DNA of 64,000 bases from Lingula anatina (lineage: Eukaryota; Brachiopoda; Lingulata; Lingulida; Lingulidae): positions 139,061 to 203,060 of the forward strand of contig NW_019775704.1 of NCBI RefSeq assembly GCF_001039355.2. Direction: 5' to 3'. Both the position numbers and the translations under genes were made by a program. Every line of letters starts with the position of its first letter. Positions within the stretch are counted from its first letter, which is position 1. The notes under the pieces were generated by a model. That model worked only from the letters and a program-made list of their open reading frames with translations. It made no database searches and was not told where the DNA came from. Below are positions 33,100 to 47,125 of the stretch, in pieces.

Positions 33100-36000
33100 G
33101 TCCTTTGTCGTGAATCCCCACTACCAGATCCAAAACAGTCATCTTGCGACAACCTCATGCGGTGCCAGAAAAAAGGTTATAAAACTGAAAGCAAATTACC
33201 GACAATCAAACTACTTAATTACCCAGGTCATTCGATCTACATGTACGCTGATGGTATCTATAAAGCATACAGTATAATTAGGGATCATGGGCTAACGGTT
33301 TCGAATATTAACACTATATCTCCTGAGGATGATTACGACAAGCTGAGGGCAAATGGTGTCTAAAAACCATCTTGTGGCTATATTATTGAGAAATAAGTTA
33401 AATGTTACGATGTACCTAAAAAGCATATATGTATACCTCGTAAATCTAAATTTGCTAGCAAATTAGACCTCCATACAGTTGAGTAATGTTCAAAGCGCCT
33501 CAGTTACTTGAAACGTTTAAATTGTTAGCAGGAGTAAATTAACTTTGTGCTAAATGAATTAACACATGATTTAACAGCACGTGCATGTTTTTGTTATAAT
33601 TACGCTGTTGGTGGTGTTGGAACATGTTGCAATCGGCGTTACTTGCAGCTTTTGGCCAACCTTTCCACTGAAAACGTAATAGGGATTAAAGCCTCATTAA
33701 CACAAACCACGTTCTCGTAATCTTAAATTAACAGAATGGTGTGATGAAACCAACAAGCTCAGTTACAGAGAAAAACATATTACCTTGACTTATTTCCTCC
33801 ACTTGCTCGTATAAGCTTCGATACGTAGTTGGTTGAAATAAGGTATTTAGTTTATTTGGAATCTGTCTGTTTTTCCTGTGATTAATTTATCTCAGCAACG
33901 AGGCTCTGTGGTGAGCTGTACTGGAAACCAACCGAAAAAGTTCTTGACGTGCACGTAAAAAAAATCTTTTAAAACGTGTACAACCCAATGTTTGTTCCTG
34001 CTCAGTGCATTCTGTCAGGCACGGCGATATATGAAAAAACAAGCGTTCTTAAGTGAATGCCAGAACCTTAATTCTGCATGGTTTCTTCCACTCCAAGGTT
34101 CTTTTTGAACACAACCAAGAGAAGAGCTGTCTTTTATAACGCTGCCACACAGACAGAATGCGTTCTCAGATAAATGTCCCAAATCGCACTGTCAGTTCTA
34201 AAGAGCAAACTGGCCACCTTTCAGAACTTTATACTCATATCATCGAACCCTACTCCCTGGAGTTTTCATATGCTCTGAAAGACGCAGTTTATAAATGGCC
34301 TTTATAAACTGACTCCTTGATTACGCTTTGTTACACAAAGAAAACCCTGGTTTCGGAATGACGTCAACAACGCAAGCCAATGCATTTTCAAATGAAAATC
34401 GGCTATTTAAGACGTAGATATAATGAACCATTAGGAAGCTGTTTGTTCTTTTCCAATGCAATTAGGTAGCGTGATAAAACATCAATGTAAAAGTTAAAAG
34501 AGATCGTGATTATACATAAATGTATGCTGAGTAAATGAACGAAAAGACCAGCCTGTCACGGAGTTGCCAATAGAAGGAAAACCACACAATAACTTAAGCA
34601 AATTGATATTCAATTGGTTCCTGTAGTTTTTGCTTTCTAAAATTACAGCTGGCTAATAAAGAGAAATGGAACTTCCAACCTGTCCAAATTTTCAAATCAG
34701 AAAACCGCGTTCTACCTACGCTTATAATTTCAAAAGATTGGCAAGTGAAAATATCATTAATGTGCCATTAACCGCTAGAAACATTGTATGGATGATAATT
34801 ACTATAGCCAGACACACGAGCAGGTGGGATGAACACATTGCGATTTCAAAGGAATCATTACATTCATGAATGATTGACTAAATATGCACGCTTTGAAGGA
34901 AGGGAAAAATTAAAAACAGAAATCAAAAATTTACATGAAAGTTATCGAATTTTAATTATCACGCATCACATTATCTATTCGGACGTTATAAATCACAATA
35001 CGACGTGTCAATTCCTTGGTTGCCTGTTCTACCGGCCAAGGAGCTACGGTTAAGTGAAACAGCGAGCGAGTTGAGGTATTGTTGCTGAGCAACAAACAGT
35101 ATATAAATGAATAAAGCTCACCACCATTCACTAATTGTATCATAAGACAGGTGATTGTGCGTGCTAGGAAGACCTTTCAGCATCATTTGTCGTGATGGTT
35201 TTGGAGAAAACAGTTTCTGAATTTAAACTCCATAATGAAAGGTCAATGCACGCTTACTGTAGCACATTGCAGGCCTTGGTCCTCAATCATCCAAGTCAAA
35301 ATTAATCCTATTAAGTATATAAAACGACGAATTGTGTCAAAACCAATTATTTTAAGCCGCCGTGCAATAAAGCAACCTTTATTCTTGTGCAGCTGTGACT
35401 TACAATAGTTGTTGCCTGAAATAAACTTTAAATGCCAGCGTGATATAGACTTGGAGACATTAATTATGCACAGAGTCGGGGATATACAGAGTCTGTTGTT
35501 GAAAATATTTCTTCCATATGTAATTTACCACTGTCATAAATGTTTATACATGTATTATCAGCTCTTCAAACACCCGCGGCTGAATTTGCATGGTCACATC
35601 AAAACACTGCTTATCTTAAATATTCACCCCTTTTCAATAGCAAACGTGAAAGCAAGGCTGCCAGTTGCCTTTGTCTTCTTTATTGAACGTAAGTTGCAGG
35701 GGGCAATTCATCAAGGAAAACTTTTCAAAATTACACATGGGGGTATCAGATATTAACTTTGCATTCTTGTTTTTGAAGGAACAGTGCAACCGCTTTCAAG
35801 GTATTATTATTATTATTTTTTTTATCTTAAAGCACTTTAAGATGGGTTTATTTTCCTATATCGATAAACGAACAGGGTGCAGCATTTGAAAAATCACATT
35901 TTTCCGGGTTTGAAGGACAATGAACTTCACCTAAAACCATACACTTTCTTATCTATTTCAAATGGATGCACATCGTGCAAGAATAAATGTACCCACCTTT

Positions 36001-37006
36001 GCCTGTACAATAAGTATTGGACGCATTTTGGCAGTCGATCTACTTTGAGTGCTCACCAATCAACGGTCAATGTAATAGCTTTGAATAATAAGGTGATTTG
36101 AATAATCAGTGACGTGCAATGTTCGCGCAACACAACGAGTCAAATTTTGCTTCTGTTTGAAGCAGTTTTCTTTCCTGTTACAACATCATTAAATAACGCG
36201 TGTTCAGTGGAAGTATATTGTGTGCATTCACAAGTTATATAGGAAAACGAATTACCAGACACGCTTTCAAGTAAGATAGCTCTTGGTTTAATAAGTCTTC
36301 AAAGACATACTTTTATATAAAGCCAGAATACCAGTAAATGCCTAATAACTTGTTCGTATAACGTAATAAAGTTAGTAGCAATTATCTTTTTCTTCCGAGA
36401 AACAATGAAACGAAACCTTGTGGTATATTTCTTTAAGTTATGCTGTTTGAAACAATATGGTGGCAAACGGTTGGGTTTTGTGGCAATAATCTGAGATGAG
36501 CACTCGCTTAATTAAAATCCATATTTAACTCAGTTGAAAAAAATGTATCACAGAAGAAGACTCTTGAATTTGAAGATGGACACTTGGACAAATTCTAAAT
36601 GTGGTGAGCGGCAAAAGCCGAAAAAGAGCTATATGGTAGTGCAAAGACATCATGGTAGCTTTGTCATGACACACCAATGGGCGACTAACTTTTAACGCAC
36701 CGATATGAGATCATGTTGGACCATTTTAAAACACACATTTCGACCTTAAAAGTGAATAAAGTTTCCGTAAAACAGCTAGGGCCCTGGACCTAGGTCCCGC
36801 CCTGAATACCCAGACGAGGTCAAAGGGCCAGCGGGTACACAGAGAAGTCACGGGAGTTAATTGGTGCTCATGCAATGCCTAAAATGCCGTGAAATGCGAC
36901 GTGATCCCGCTGACATGAACTGGGATAAAGTGGAGCACAATTTGAATGGATGACGTCACAAGACCACAAAAGCGGAAAAGGAATCGAATTAAGCCTTTGC
37001 TGTCGA
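33100..37006. other. Unassigned DNA
   Basis: Open frames at 33070-33363 (+) and 35409-35756 (+) have no recognisable domain or splice support. No repeats stand out. Confidence 0.5.
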
Positions 37007-37150
37007 ACAATGTAAGTGCATTTCTTGAAATTACTACCGTTTTCATTTGGTGCAGAATGTCTCCGAACAGTTTCAGGCAAACGATGTAAGTGCATTTCTT
37101 GAAATTACTGCCGTTTTCATTTGGTGCGATTGGTCCAAACAGTTTCAGTC
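37007..37150. repeat. Tandem duplication, 74-bp period
   Basis: Two units sharing TGTAAGTGCATTTCTTGAAA, CCGTTTTCATTTGGTGC and AACAGTTTCAG with few differences. Confidence 0.85.
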
Positions 37151-38123
37151 AATTAAAAAAAAATTATAAAGGGAACTGTCTTTTGGATTTATCAGAATAC
37201 GTTAAGGAGCGTGTAATAAAAGCCAGGGTTTTAACGGACGGGCGAACGAACGAAACAATATCCGCTTGACTCGTTCAGTTCGGTTGCATTTATTTATGAA
37301 AGCAAATTAAATTTATATTCGTGCGGCTGAATATGGCCCCGGTATTTTGAAAATATCCACTTCAGTACTACATTTTCGTAACACATTTTTATCTACATGT
37401 ACATTGTAGATTTCAAGGTACTGTATCCCCTACCTACAGGTATGGTTAAGATATAATGGTAAAGCGGCTAAATGGTGCCATGATCTTTATCTATTCATTT
37501 CTGTTAAACCATCTCCTAAAATTATGTTCAAAGAATTTCAACATTTTAACTTTTACAATGACGTAACTTTTTAGACAAAATACCAAAAAGGCAGTGGTTA
37601 TAGTCATACTGTAGTATCTGTTGGATAACTTTAGTTCTATAAAGGCACACCTAAATAAATCTAGCACATCTATCTAAAAAAGTTACAATAAAATTGATAT
37701 AAACTAACGTACACTGCATTGACATACACAGGTTACGTTGCAATTAGCGCTGTTAAAAAATAAACTGCCACCCTTTCTCCATGTTTATATATAACTTGTG
37801 CCAACCACAGTATTCCCATTGCGGAAATAAATAAGATACTAGAGGACTGTTGTGATATTTTGGCATAACATAAAGTACAAACGTATAGAATATCGAAACA
37901 TCTGCCGAAGGGTATCTGCCGAGGCGTTAAGGGTTTGAACGCATTACTCCATTTCTCTTGATGAGGGCACAGTTTAAGAGAGCTCAGTGAAGCGCGCGGG
38001 TGCTGAACCCATTAATCTCTCCGTCGTGAAGAGACAGTCGTTTGTCAGAACGGCCGTTTGAAGCGAAAGTGAAGACGCTTGAAAGTTCCGACCATCCAAA
38101 ATAAGCATTAAGTATTTACTTAC

Positions 38124-38199
38124 GCCAGATGAGGCATCGATGGTTATTCAGAGTTCTTGGTACCTTTAAAATCACCATATGGCCCCAACACACGAATAA
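38124..38199 (-). CDS. Candidate alternative 5' exon of PDFR
   Basis: Acceptor aagtgtctttgcag and strong donor CTGGC|gtaagt enclose 76 bases. Only the phase-0 frame is open (25 codons, LFVCWGHMVILKV at the start) and it ends in phase 1, as the exon at 23439 requires. No family resemblance is visible. It could be a chance open block or a 5' UTR exon. Confidence 0.22.
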
Positions 38200-38904
38200 C
38201 TGCAAAGACACTTGATTGTCCATATGTGTAGCCCCTGTATTGATATAGTCATTTCATGTATGGATATTAATGTATTCAGAGGTCAATTTTCAGCAGATGG
38301 AGGCATTAATTTGATACAAGGCATGCGGTATGTGCGGTTATAGTGCGCATCTACTTTCAAAAGAAGTTCTCGTTATAACGCATAGTGTAAATTGGGGTGG
38401 TGATCTCGCCAATGTTAAAATACAAACAACATTTTTGCACCTCAGAGCGGTTTTGGTGCATATTTTGGAATCTTTGATTGTGTTAAAGGAACCAATTGAG
38501 AGAATTACGATAATTTTAATGAAGTGACCCTTGATGCTACTAAATTAATACCAAACAGTTTGAGAATTAGTTTGGGTGAATGAGCTTAAGGAGAGCGATG
38601 TCCAGTGCGCGAAAGGGCAGTTAATATCAGGATACACGGAACGACCTTTATCTGATAATGAAAAAAACAAAAACAAGTCTTGAAGCCATGTATTTCACTG
38701 CAAGTTTAAGAGATGTTGGTGCAAAACTTTAATACCTTCAGCGCTGTATAATTTGAAACTAATTTGTTGAGAAAAAGGGAAAGTAGTTTGCTAAATAAAA
38801 CCTAACTTTAGTGTACTGAGGTATTCCACCACATTCAAGAACAAGCCATGTGGATGGAGCCAGGTACTGAATATCAGACGGATTTGATATGACTCAATTG
38901 AGAA

Positions 38905-38990
38905 AAAAACTTGAAACAATTCAACTTAAAACAATCTTGAAAACAATTCAACTAAAATAAAGATTGAAAAAATTTAACTAAAAAAAAACA
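38905..38990. repeat. Degenerate tandem repeat, about 27-bp unit, three units
   Basis: Units read as variants of CTTGAAAACAATTCAACTAA. Confidence 0.7.
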
Positions 38991-38999
38991 AATTCTGTT

Positions 39000-41900
39000 A
39001 GAGAATTTATGCTAAAATCTTCGTCTGAGCTTCCCTGACGAAGGATGAAAAGGAAATTAACAAAAAAGAACTTAAGCCAGGTTCTTTCGCAAAGAACTTT
39101 AAAATTACCAACGTTACATGGTCACATGCGCACATCTTATCCTATCAGGAACAATGTTTCAGCACTCTCAGAGGCATCCTAGTCAACTAAACCAGGGAAC
39201 TGACTAAAGATGTTTATGAAACTTGGTCAAGGCTAATGGTGGTGACAAAACAGATAAACAGCCCATTGTAAGTAATTTCTCAATCAATAACATACAAAGG
39301 AAATCTATCAAGCCCAACGAGCTAGGCATGACCTTCACCACCATTGCTTCCTTCGCCTTTTGTTATTATCACTATACAAAGACGGTATTTGCATACTTTC
39401 ATAAGAACTGTCAGAGATTATCAAGTTATCAAAGCGGACATCCTTTGCTCATCAATCTGGGGTGTCAACTCCTTTGGTGGTGTAATTGATCTCTTACATA
39501 AGATGTCACCGATTAAAAAAAACAAAAAAAAAAACAACAAAAAACACCAATAAATCAACCAGGACTGGCAGATGTAGACAACAACGGTTGTTCTCGCTTG
39601 TATGCGCAATCGCAATGTTGTTATCATCGTGTTGTTTTAGAAAATGTAAACAGGAAAAAAAAAGAAAGACTAGTATATTAAATAGTATCTTAGATAAAGA
39701 ACTCACATATGCACATGCATGTTCTTGTTGGGAACAGCGCCATTTCCCGTCACCCTTGTTGTAACGTATTAAAAAATTACCATCAAGGCTGATTTTCTAC
39801 TCTCTCTCACCAATATCAAGACAACTGGACGTGTGTAGCACCCAATTTCACTGCGCCCTCCTATGCACGCTAATGAAACATCAAAATAACTGTCTAAAGC
39901 TTTGATATAAACTGAAAAGCATAAAGGCTATCTTTTTTTCTAAAAAAAAAAAAAAAGACTCCCACGACAATTACAACAGCAGTGAAAAACAACTGCAATA
40001 CTATCAACGGCAAACAACAACAACAACAACAACTATAACAGGAGTGACATATCCTGTACCACTAGCATATGAGTCAAAATAACTGCAAAGATATATGAAT
40101 AAGAAAATATATCAGGGACGTAGTCCATCATGTATTGGAAACAACAAACTCGTAAAAGACCACAACATGTACACGTAGAAGCGTATTACAGACTGTTTCA
40201 GAGCAGATATCTTTCATTTAATTTTGGTCTTCAGACATAGTCTTCTAAGTGCTTATACTAATCTTTAATATTGACTGCTGCTTTAAATCGCTCGAAGTTA
40301 AATGTTACGTCCATGAAATAGTTCCCGAAACAAAGACAGAAATTCTGTGCTTCAATACTGAAACACACAGTCATTCTGAAACGCTTTTATTTTACCATTA
40401 ACTCCCCAAAGTGTAGCGAAACTCAAGTGCTGCACTGAAAGGCCATTAAACAAACCTAATAACGACAAACCTACCTTACGTCGAACCTACTTTTTTCAAA
40501 ATAGACCGTTCATTAATCCTTCTATAACATTACGAAATTGAAGTGATGGGCACCAATGTGATGCGATAGAACTTGCTTTGAAAAAAAAGGGGTTTTGATC
40601 GCACTTCCTTAGTCAAAATCCCATTTGCAAACATCTATCGATTGGGACTTTGATTTTTTTTCAACAAAGTCCGTAACTTTATAAAACTGTTATTGTTTTA
40701 ACAAACCACTTTTATTATCAAAGTGTACAAACGGTTTTAACCTGCAATTTGAAGTCTGTATCGAAACAGCACCACTGTATATTTTGTACTATGGAAGAAA
40801 CACAGTGCTCCGAAGTTCTAAAGGCATTTAGTGCTAATGCTTTAAGAGAAAAAGTCCAAAAATCAGTCGAAAAATTCACAGAAAGGTTTTCTAGGACACG
40901 AAATGACCTTAAAGACCTTAGACACAATTAACACAACCCTATGGGTAATTATCCGCCTAACCTCACTTCAATTTCAAATTAAGGCTCACATTCTCGTAAA
41001 TGAGCGCGAGGTCTCCAATAACCGCTGTGCAAGACGCGACAGTGTGCAATTGTATAGCGATACACCGTCATTATTCCGCGTATTGTAGCGGGGCTTTATT
41101 GCCGTATTCACGAAGCCAGTTTCAATGCAATACAAGATGGTTGAGCTTATATAATGTCTGATCCTACTGTGTCCTAAGCTAAATGCTCCAGCGCATTTGT
41201 GACTGGTTTTTAGAGAATGAACCGAAGAATGGTTGACCAACGCAGTTTTTACGAAACAGGTTCCCAGCTGGGTCTTACAGAAATGCGGGTTTTTTTGGTC
41301 GAAAATTGATTACATTATACCTTGCAGACACCATGGTCCGTAGCAGTGCATTTGTTATTTATGTTCAGATTTGTGAGGGGGTGGATGTGGAAGCGATTTG
41401 TTAGGACAAATTTTCTGATATAACAACTTAAACACTATTTTTCAGAAATAGGTTCTATTGAAAACGGCGTAGGCACAAGTGTTTATGAAAAAATGAGCTT
41501 TTATTCCACGCAATAGTAATATATCAAATGTCGCAATTAGGCAAAAGCAAAGAGTTCAGATAATTGAAAGATGAAAAACAACACATACAAAGACCACCTA
41601 CAGCGAATGTCATCTGTTATTGCTTTTACGTGACCCATTCAGAAAGAGATAAAACATGACATGCCAGTGGGTAAGTTTAACCCAAATTAGATCTAAGTGA
41701 AAACTGATCTATCGCACATTTAATTGATGTGACTGTAAAAGGGAAAACTTTGTCTCAAATAATTTTATATATGTCATGCGATATTTTGTTCCTACATCTA
41801 CAAAAAATAAAATACATCGATTGTTAGCTTTTAGTTAAACAATTAATTCGTTTAACACGCCCCTTATGGCAAACGAAAAAGCAAGCCTGGGTGCAATATT

Positions 41901-43328
41901 TCACTCCGCTAAGTCAATTAAATAAAGAACAAAACGGTCTTCAGTGAGGGCAGGTGTGGTTGGAGGCAACTGGTTGCCGACCTCCGGACCGAAGGCGGAC
42001 ACTGATGATGATGATGCTGATATTGGCGATGATGATGTTATCTGTGTATGTTTGAGTCGAAAATCCGACAGTGTCATGGTTGAGGAATAAGTTAGTATAT
42101 TTCCCCCCACAGAAACTCTTTACCCACGGTACATATACATGTACGCCAAGTTTCTTTATTTGGGTCGAAATGACAGTTATGCACACTACTTGTACTAGTA
42201 CCATCTACGATATATCAGGGGAGCAGAATAATTATGTGCGATTCTCTTACAGCAGAGAATCGTGGTGTGAAATGTCCAGAGACATATCTGTGAATATCTT
42301 GTAAACAATCCATCTTTGATCCTGGTAGAGGTATACACACGCGCACATCTCTCTTCTCCATACCGGTGTGACAGGAATGGTAGTCCTAGGAGTGGAAGTC
42401 CGGGGTCCCATATGATAAGTACAAGTTAGGGTTAGTCGGGGTATTGGAGTTGGTATATGGGGCAAATTTAACCTGTACAAAGTACTGGGAGACGGACTAC
42501 ATATCCTAGATTCCTGTTTCACCGGCTGTCTCAGCGTCAGAGCAATAACCTTCAGCTACAAGTGAACATCAGAAAGGTTTTAGAAATCGTGCCTCAGGAA
42601 CAAAATTAACAGCGGTTGGACGAGATTTTGGACTTAAAGGATCGTGTCTTCTTTCGTGTTGTGTAGCCTTAAGTGTCCTAATGTTGACAATGTTAACGGC
42701 TAGAGGGTCTCCAATTGTCCGTAATGGAGAGCGCTAATGTTCCAAGTGACCATGCTTGGCTCCAGGTGGGTCATGTTTTACGTGTTAGATAAGGTCACTG
42801 GCTGAGTTCTCGTCTGCTAAAACTGATCCAATACTAAGGTTTTCAATGGCACGGAAATTAATCGTGCAATATCGAAAAGACCGCCTGCCTGGGATTTCAA
42901 TATCTACCGGTGAGTAAACCGCATCATTGCAATGAACATGCCAGCGCATATCCTAGTAGATTCTGTGAAGGCATTGTAAAATGAGCATCTAAATGAGTAT
43001 TTTGAATAAAAGTACAGATGATCTAATTGGTTCAATATACCCAGTCTCAAGGTACAATTACTTTGTGCACGGCACAAAATTATCCTCGGTATTATTCTCT
43101 CCAAAAGCATATTTGAAATCAAGTATTTATTAGCACGTGCGTCGAAAAATAAATTTTCGCTTCATGCTCCAGTAATATTACACGCCTAACGTCATCGTTG
43201 GCGGGCATGGGGTTGGGGTGAGGGTTGGGGTGGGGTTGGCATTATGGAATGTCCATTTTTTAAAATGAATTGGAATTTTAAAATGCGCCAGGACCGCTCA
43301 ATCGTTTCAAGGCTCAATAAAAGCTTAC
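39000..43328. other. Unassigned DNA between candidate 5' exons
   Basis: A-rich runs near 39515-39545 and 39940-39957, and a CAA run near 40015-40030. No supported coding feature. Confidence 0.5.
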
Positions 43329-43422
43329 CTTTTTGTCCTGTTCTAGATGCGTGCTCAACCGTCGAGTAAATTTGATGTTGTGCCGCTTTGGCTGCGTTTA
43401 ATTCATTCCATTTATTGGATCC
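43329..43422 (-). CDS. Candidate 5' coding exon upstream of PDFR
   Basis: Strong donor AAAAAG|gtaagc. The 94 bases hold 31 open codons plus one, starting GSNKWNELNAAKAAQHQIY, polar and protein-like. It runs from phase 0 to phase 1, which fits the next mapped exon at 23439. The better acceptor (tttctacag, exon start 43426) would put a stop in every frame. The coding reading needs the second AG four bases on. It may be a 5' UTR exon instead. Confidence 0.33.
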
Positions 43423-43727
43423 CTACCTGTAGAAAATAAATATTGAGAATGATAATGATATTTCAGACAACAAAAGCAACAAAATGCATATACGTTTTAA
43501 TTTATATCACAGGAATGCAGACGATCCATCCGTCCGATGAATGTATGTAACAAAAAAGTGACGCATTATTGCCGATCAAGGAGATGACATTGCATTTGAA
43601 ATTAATTCACTATATAATATCCGCTATGTAATATCGTATGGCATGAAAAAAATACATTTTGCTGAAGTGCCCCCTTCAATGTTTTCCATGTATCTACTGT
43701 AATACCCTTTCGACTTATTTTCTCAAA

Positions 43728-43785
43728 ATAATAATAATAATAATAATAATAATTACAAGAAGAAAAAGAAGAAGAAGAGGAAGAA
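43728..43785. repeat. (AAT)n then (GAA)n-rich tract
   Basis: About eight AAT units followed by a GAA/AAG-rich stretch. Confidence 0.85.
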
Positions 43786-45717
43786 AATAATCCGATATTG
43801 ATGCCCTGTCCGTATACAGGTAGGTATCCATTCATATTCATCGCTTACACGAAATTTGAGGCATAAAATCGCATTGCCAAGCATACAAGATATGATTTGT
43901 AGACAATGTGCAATTTATATGCAGTTATAAGTTATCAGTCGTAAGAAAACAACAGTCGTAGAATTAAAACCGACAACAAAGGCAACAAACAATATGTGTT
44001 CGCCAGAGTGTGAATTGTCTAAAAATAGCTGCCTTAGTTATACAACTTATTAGGTAAATGTACTACTAATTCGGTCTACAGCTATCTAGACTTGCGTTCA
44101 AGTACGGGAATACCTCCCTAGTGAATACCCGCTATTCATAAACACCTAATTAACGATAAGATTTATTTATCTGGAAACATTAAGCAGAAGTGACTTTGAT
44201 TGTCGAAGTGCGAACACGCTGTCTGCATGACATGTGAAGTGAATTACATCACAGCCTACACGTGCCTAAGAAAACTATTCTTAGAAATTCCTTTACTCGG
44301 AATCACTTAAGCGCCACTCAAACCAATAACCCTAGCTTTCCTTTCGTAAAGATATTCAGGGTACTTAAGACGAGAGGGTTTCCAATCAAACAGCAAGTCA
44401 AAGTGGCTTTGGTTGCAGAAGAACAAACCACCTTGAAATATCACATAGGAGAAAAAGTGAAATCACTCAGAACAAGTGAATTACGCTGTACATGCCGAGT
44501 GTACCACTTAAAAATCGCCACTCAAACAAATAACCTTGTCTTCTAGCATGTGTTAATAAATACATTTTTCCCAGGTTCGCTGAACTAGAGACCTCATTTG
44601 GCTACCGGTAAGTTCTCTTAGAGGAAGAACATTTTTCAGCGCGCCCATAATGAAGCATTGATGTCAGATCGGATAAGTTGTTTAACGGAATAAAACGGAT
44701 GTGGCAATTAGACATTTTGTTTGTGATTCCAGCAACCGCAAAATAAGACACTAGACATTGCTACACAGCGGACTTTACGACACAAGCATGGTGCCAGCAT
44801 CTGGTCAGTGACGTCACATACTCGGCAACTCCAAAGCAATTGCAGGTGCGACGCCATGGTAACGCAAGAAGAACACAAAACTGAGTATGCATAAAACACG
44901 TAAAAGAAAAAAAGATAATTTGAGCAAAAGGTGTCCGATGGAAAAAAAGGTTTAAATTGAAATGGACCTGATAAGACACGGCGTAAGATAGACGTCTGAG
45001 GTTATACCCAGTAGTATCGGTACCACCCGATAGACGGCACCGCAGTCGTCTTATCAAACGACGTAAGTGAAGTAATTACAAGTGAAGGGGTGTGTATATG
45101 TAACACTGGTATTACAATTATAAAAACCTCACGCTGGTGTTCTGTCAAAATACTTTGGCTTGTTTGTTCTCTGACCCGTCTTCAGTTCAATTCCAAACCA
45201 CCCATTCCCCAATTTCTGGACAGATTATGCCCCATTAACGTAAAGTCGAAATATCACAGAACAATTTCAAAGGACGCCACCCCAAAACTTTTCTTTATAT
45301 TCCAGACGGATCATGTCTCCTAAACGTAAGAAAAACTATCATTAGACAGTTCTGATTTATTCCGTCCTGGAATTGAGCTTCTTATCCTCATTTTCTGGAC
45401 AGACTGTATATCATTATAGAGCGATAATGAATCATTATGGAGCTGCAAGGGTTTTAAGCATTTTTCCACATCAAATTTAATGATGAAATTTTTATCAGAC
45501 AATCCAGGGATCCGGCTTATGAAGTTGAACAATTGGTCACTAGATGATTGTAGAGAGCCTAATAACTGACAACATCTACATATACCTGTATGTGTAATGT
45601 AGAATTGCCGTACGTAACATACGGAATGTTGTCGTTTGTTTTTCAGTTGATATCCACCTAAATCAAGTAAATTAAATTATGTGAATATACAAATAACGGT
45701 TATGCAAAACGCTAGTG

Positions 45718-45719
<2 letters not shown>

Positions 45720-45774
<55 letters not shown>
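45720..45774. repeat. (GA)n microsatellite
   Basis: About 27 pure AG units, 145 bases below the candidate exon at 45919. Confidence 0.95.
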
Positions 45775-45775
<1 letters not shown>

Positions 45776-45918
45776 CTTCAAGGCGCGTGACTTAATGACC
45801 ATCCACGCAATGAATACCAAATTGCCAATCACCAATGCACCACGGAGTGTTTCGGAACTGCGCGACAATCTCCATCAGAACCGCCATCAATTACATGATT
45901 ATTAGGTATTGTCCTTAC

Positions 45919-46013
45919 CCGGGGAGAATTCCCGCCACTTAGCGGAGGAAATTGACTTCCCAATTGATGATCCATGGTTGCTTTGTCGTGCGTGAAATGA
46001 GAGTGAATTGTAT
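45919..46013 (-). CDS. Candidate first coding exon, strong start context
   Basis: The start codon at 45975 sits in GCAACCATGG, close to the ideal animal initiation context. It opens MDHQLGSQFPPLSGGNSPR and stops at donor CCCGG|gtaagg in phase 0. An acceptor (tgcattacag) at 46014 would make the upstream part a spliced 5' UTR. The phase joins cleanly to the candidates at 43422 or 38199. There is no signal peptide. Insect PDFRs also have long N-termini before the first cysteine. Confidence 0.33.
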
Positions 46014-46795
46014 CTGTAATGCACAGGAAGTGGTTTAAGTCAACTCTTAAGTTACAAATAACTGCCGTCACTCACGATAAGAATTATAAAATTAACAATT
46101 TACTCATTAAGTTAATGGGACGTAAGTGCGTAGCCAGGAGGTAATCCCGGTTGTTTTACTATAGAAAACGTGCTTTATCGAAGAGAATGGACTGCATGCC
46201 CAAAGGACGTTGTGTCTCATTGCAAACTAGTGATTAAACAACGACCATAACAATGTCTTGTAAAAGTACACGCCAACACACACTCACACGCATACCCTCT
46301 CATACACGTACGCACACACACAAACACACACACACACAAACATACTCAACCCCCCCGAGTCCACACACACGACGGTGTTTAAAAAAACTTTCAAAAACTG
46401 ATAACTGATCTCGCTTATGTCACAAAAAAATCCTAGAACCATCAACATCACATCTAAAGGTGCGTTCTCATGTACATAGATGATAGCTAGGCCTCTATCG
46501 AGGAAGCCCTATTCTGCGTGTCATATAGACAAGATGACCACAGACAGGAAAATGAATCAGCCTATTTTCGTAAGCCAGTCACTTGCGTGTTCAGCAAAGG
46601 AAAAGTAACATAGATGTGACAATTGATGTTTGACGCAAATTAAGTCGTGAGTTTCATCTACATATTTATTTGTCTAAAAGTGCACCATTGTTGATGAAAA
46701 CATACATCTCCACCCTTTGCCATGAGACATATTTCGCGTGACATATGGTGTGACGCGAAAACACAAACGTGAACAGTGCTCAATCACTACACTTA

Positions 46796-47044
46796 AGACC
46801 CCATTCCCATACTTAGATCGGTCTAACAGGAACGGCCCATCTCCCAAGGTTTTCTCGCTAAATTGCTTTCAGCTTAAGGGGCTTAGATGTCTGACACACT
46901 GACTGAAGCTGCTTAGCGATAGTTAATTATCCCCTAGCAGTTTCTGTAGGCATGACAGACATCTAAGCCGCTTATATTGATTGCAATTTATCAATCGAGA
47001 ATCTCTTGGAGATAGATCGACCCACAGTTAGTACGATAGGGTCT
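46796..47044. mobile_element. Foldback element, AGACCCCATTCCC ends, copy 1
   Basis: It begins AGACCCCATTCCCATACTTAG and ends GGGTCT. Arms include GCTAAATTGCTTTCAGCTTA and, inverted, ACAGACATCTAAGCCGCTTA, with TAGATCG near both ends. The 249-bp element can fold along most of its length. Confidence 0.7.
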
Positions 47045-47125
47045 GGGAAAGGCCCCTATGCTAAGTACCCACAGAGATGAAAAGTTAACTAGAAAACACG
47101 ACGCACGTCCAAATAAACCCCCTTA

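Noticed and set aside
33070-33363. Plus frame ending LRANGV with a globular-looking composition
   Set aside because: No start context, splice signals or known family, and it overlaps a small hairpin.
35409-35756. 115-codon plus-strand open frame
   Set aside because: No domain, no splice context and an unremarkable length for AT-rich DNA.
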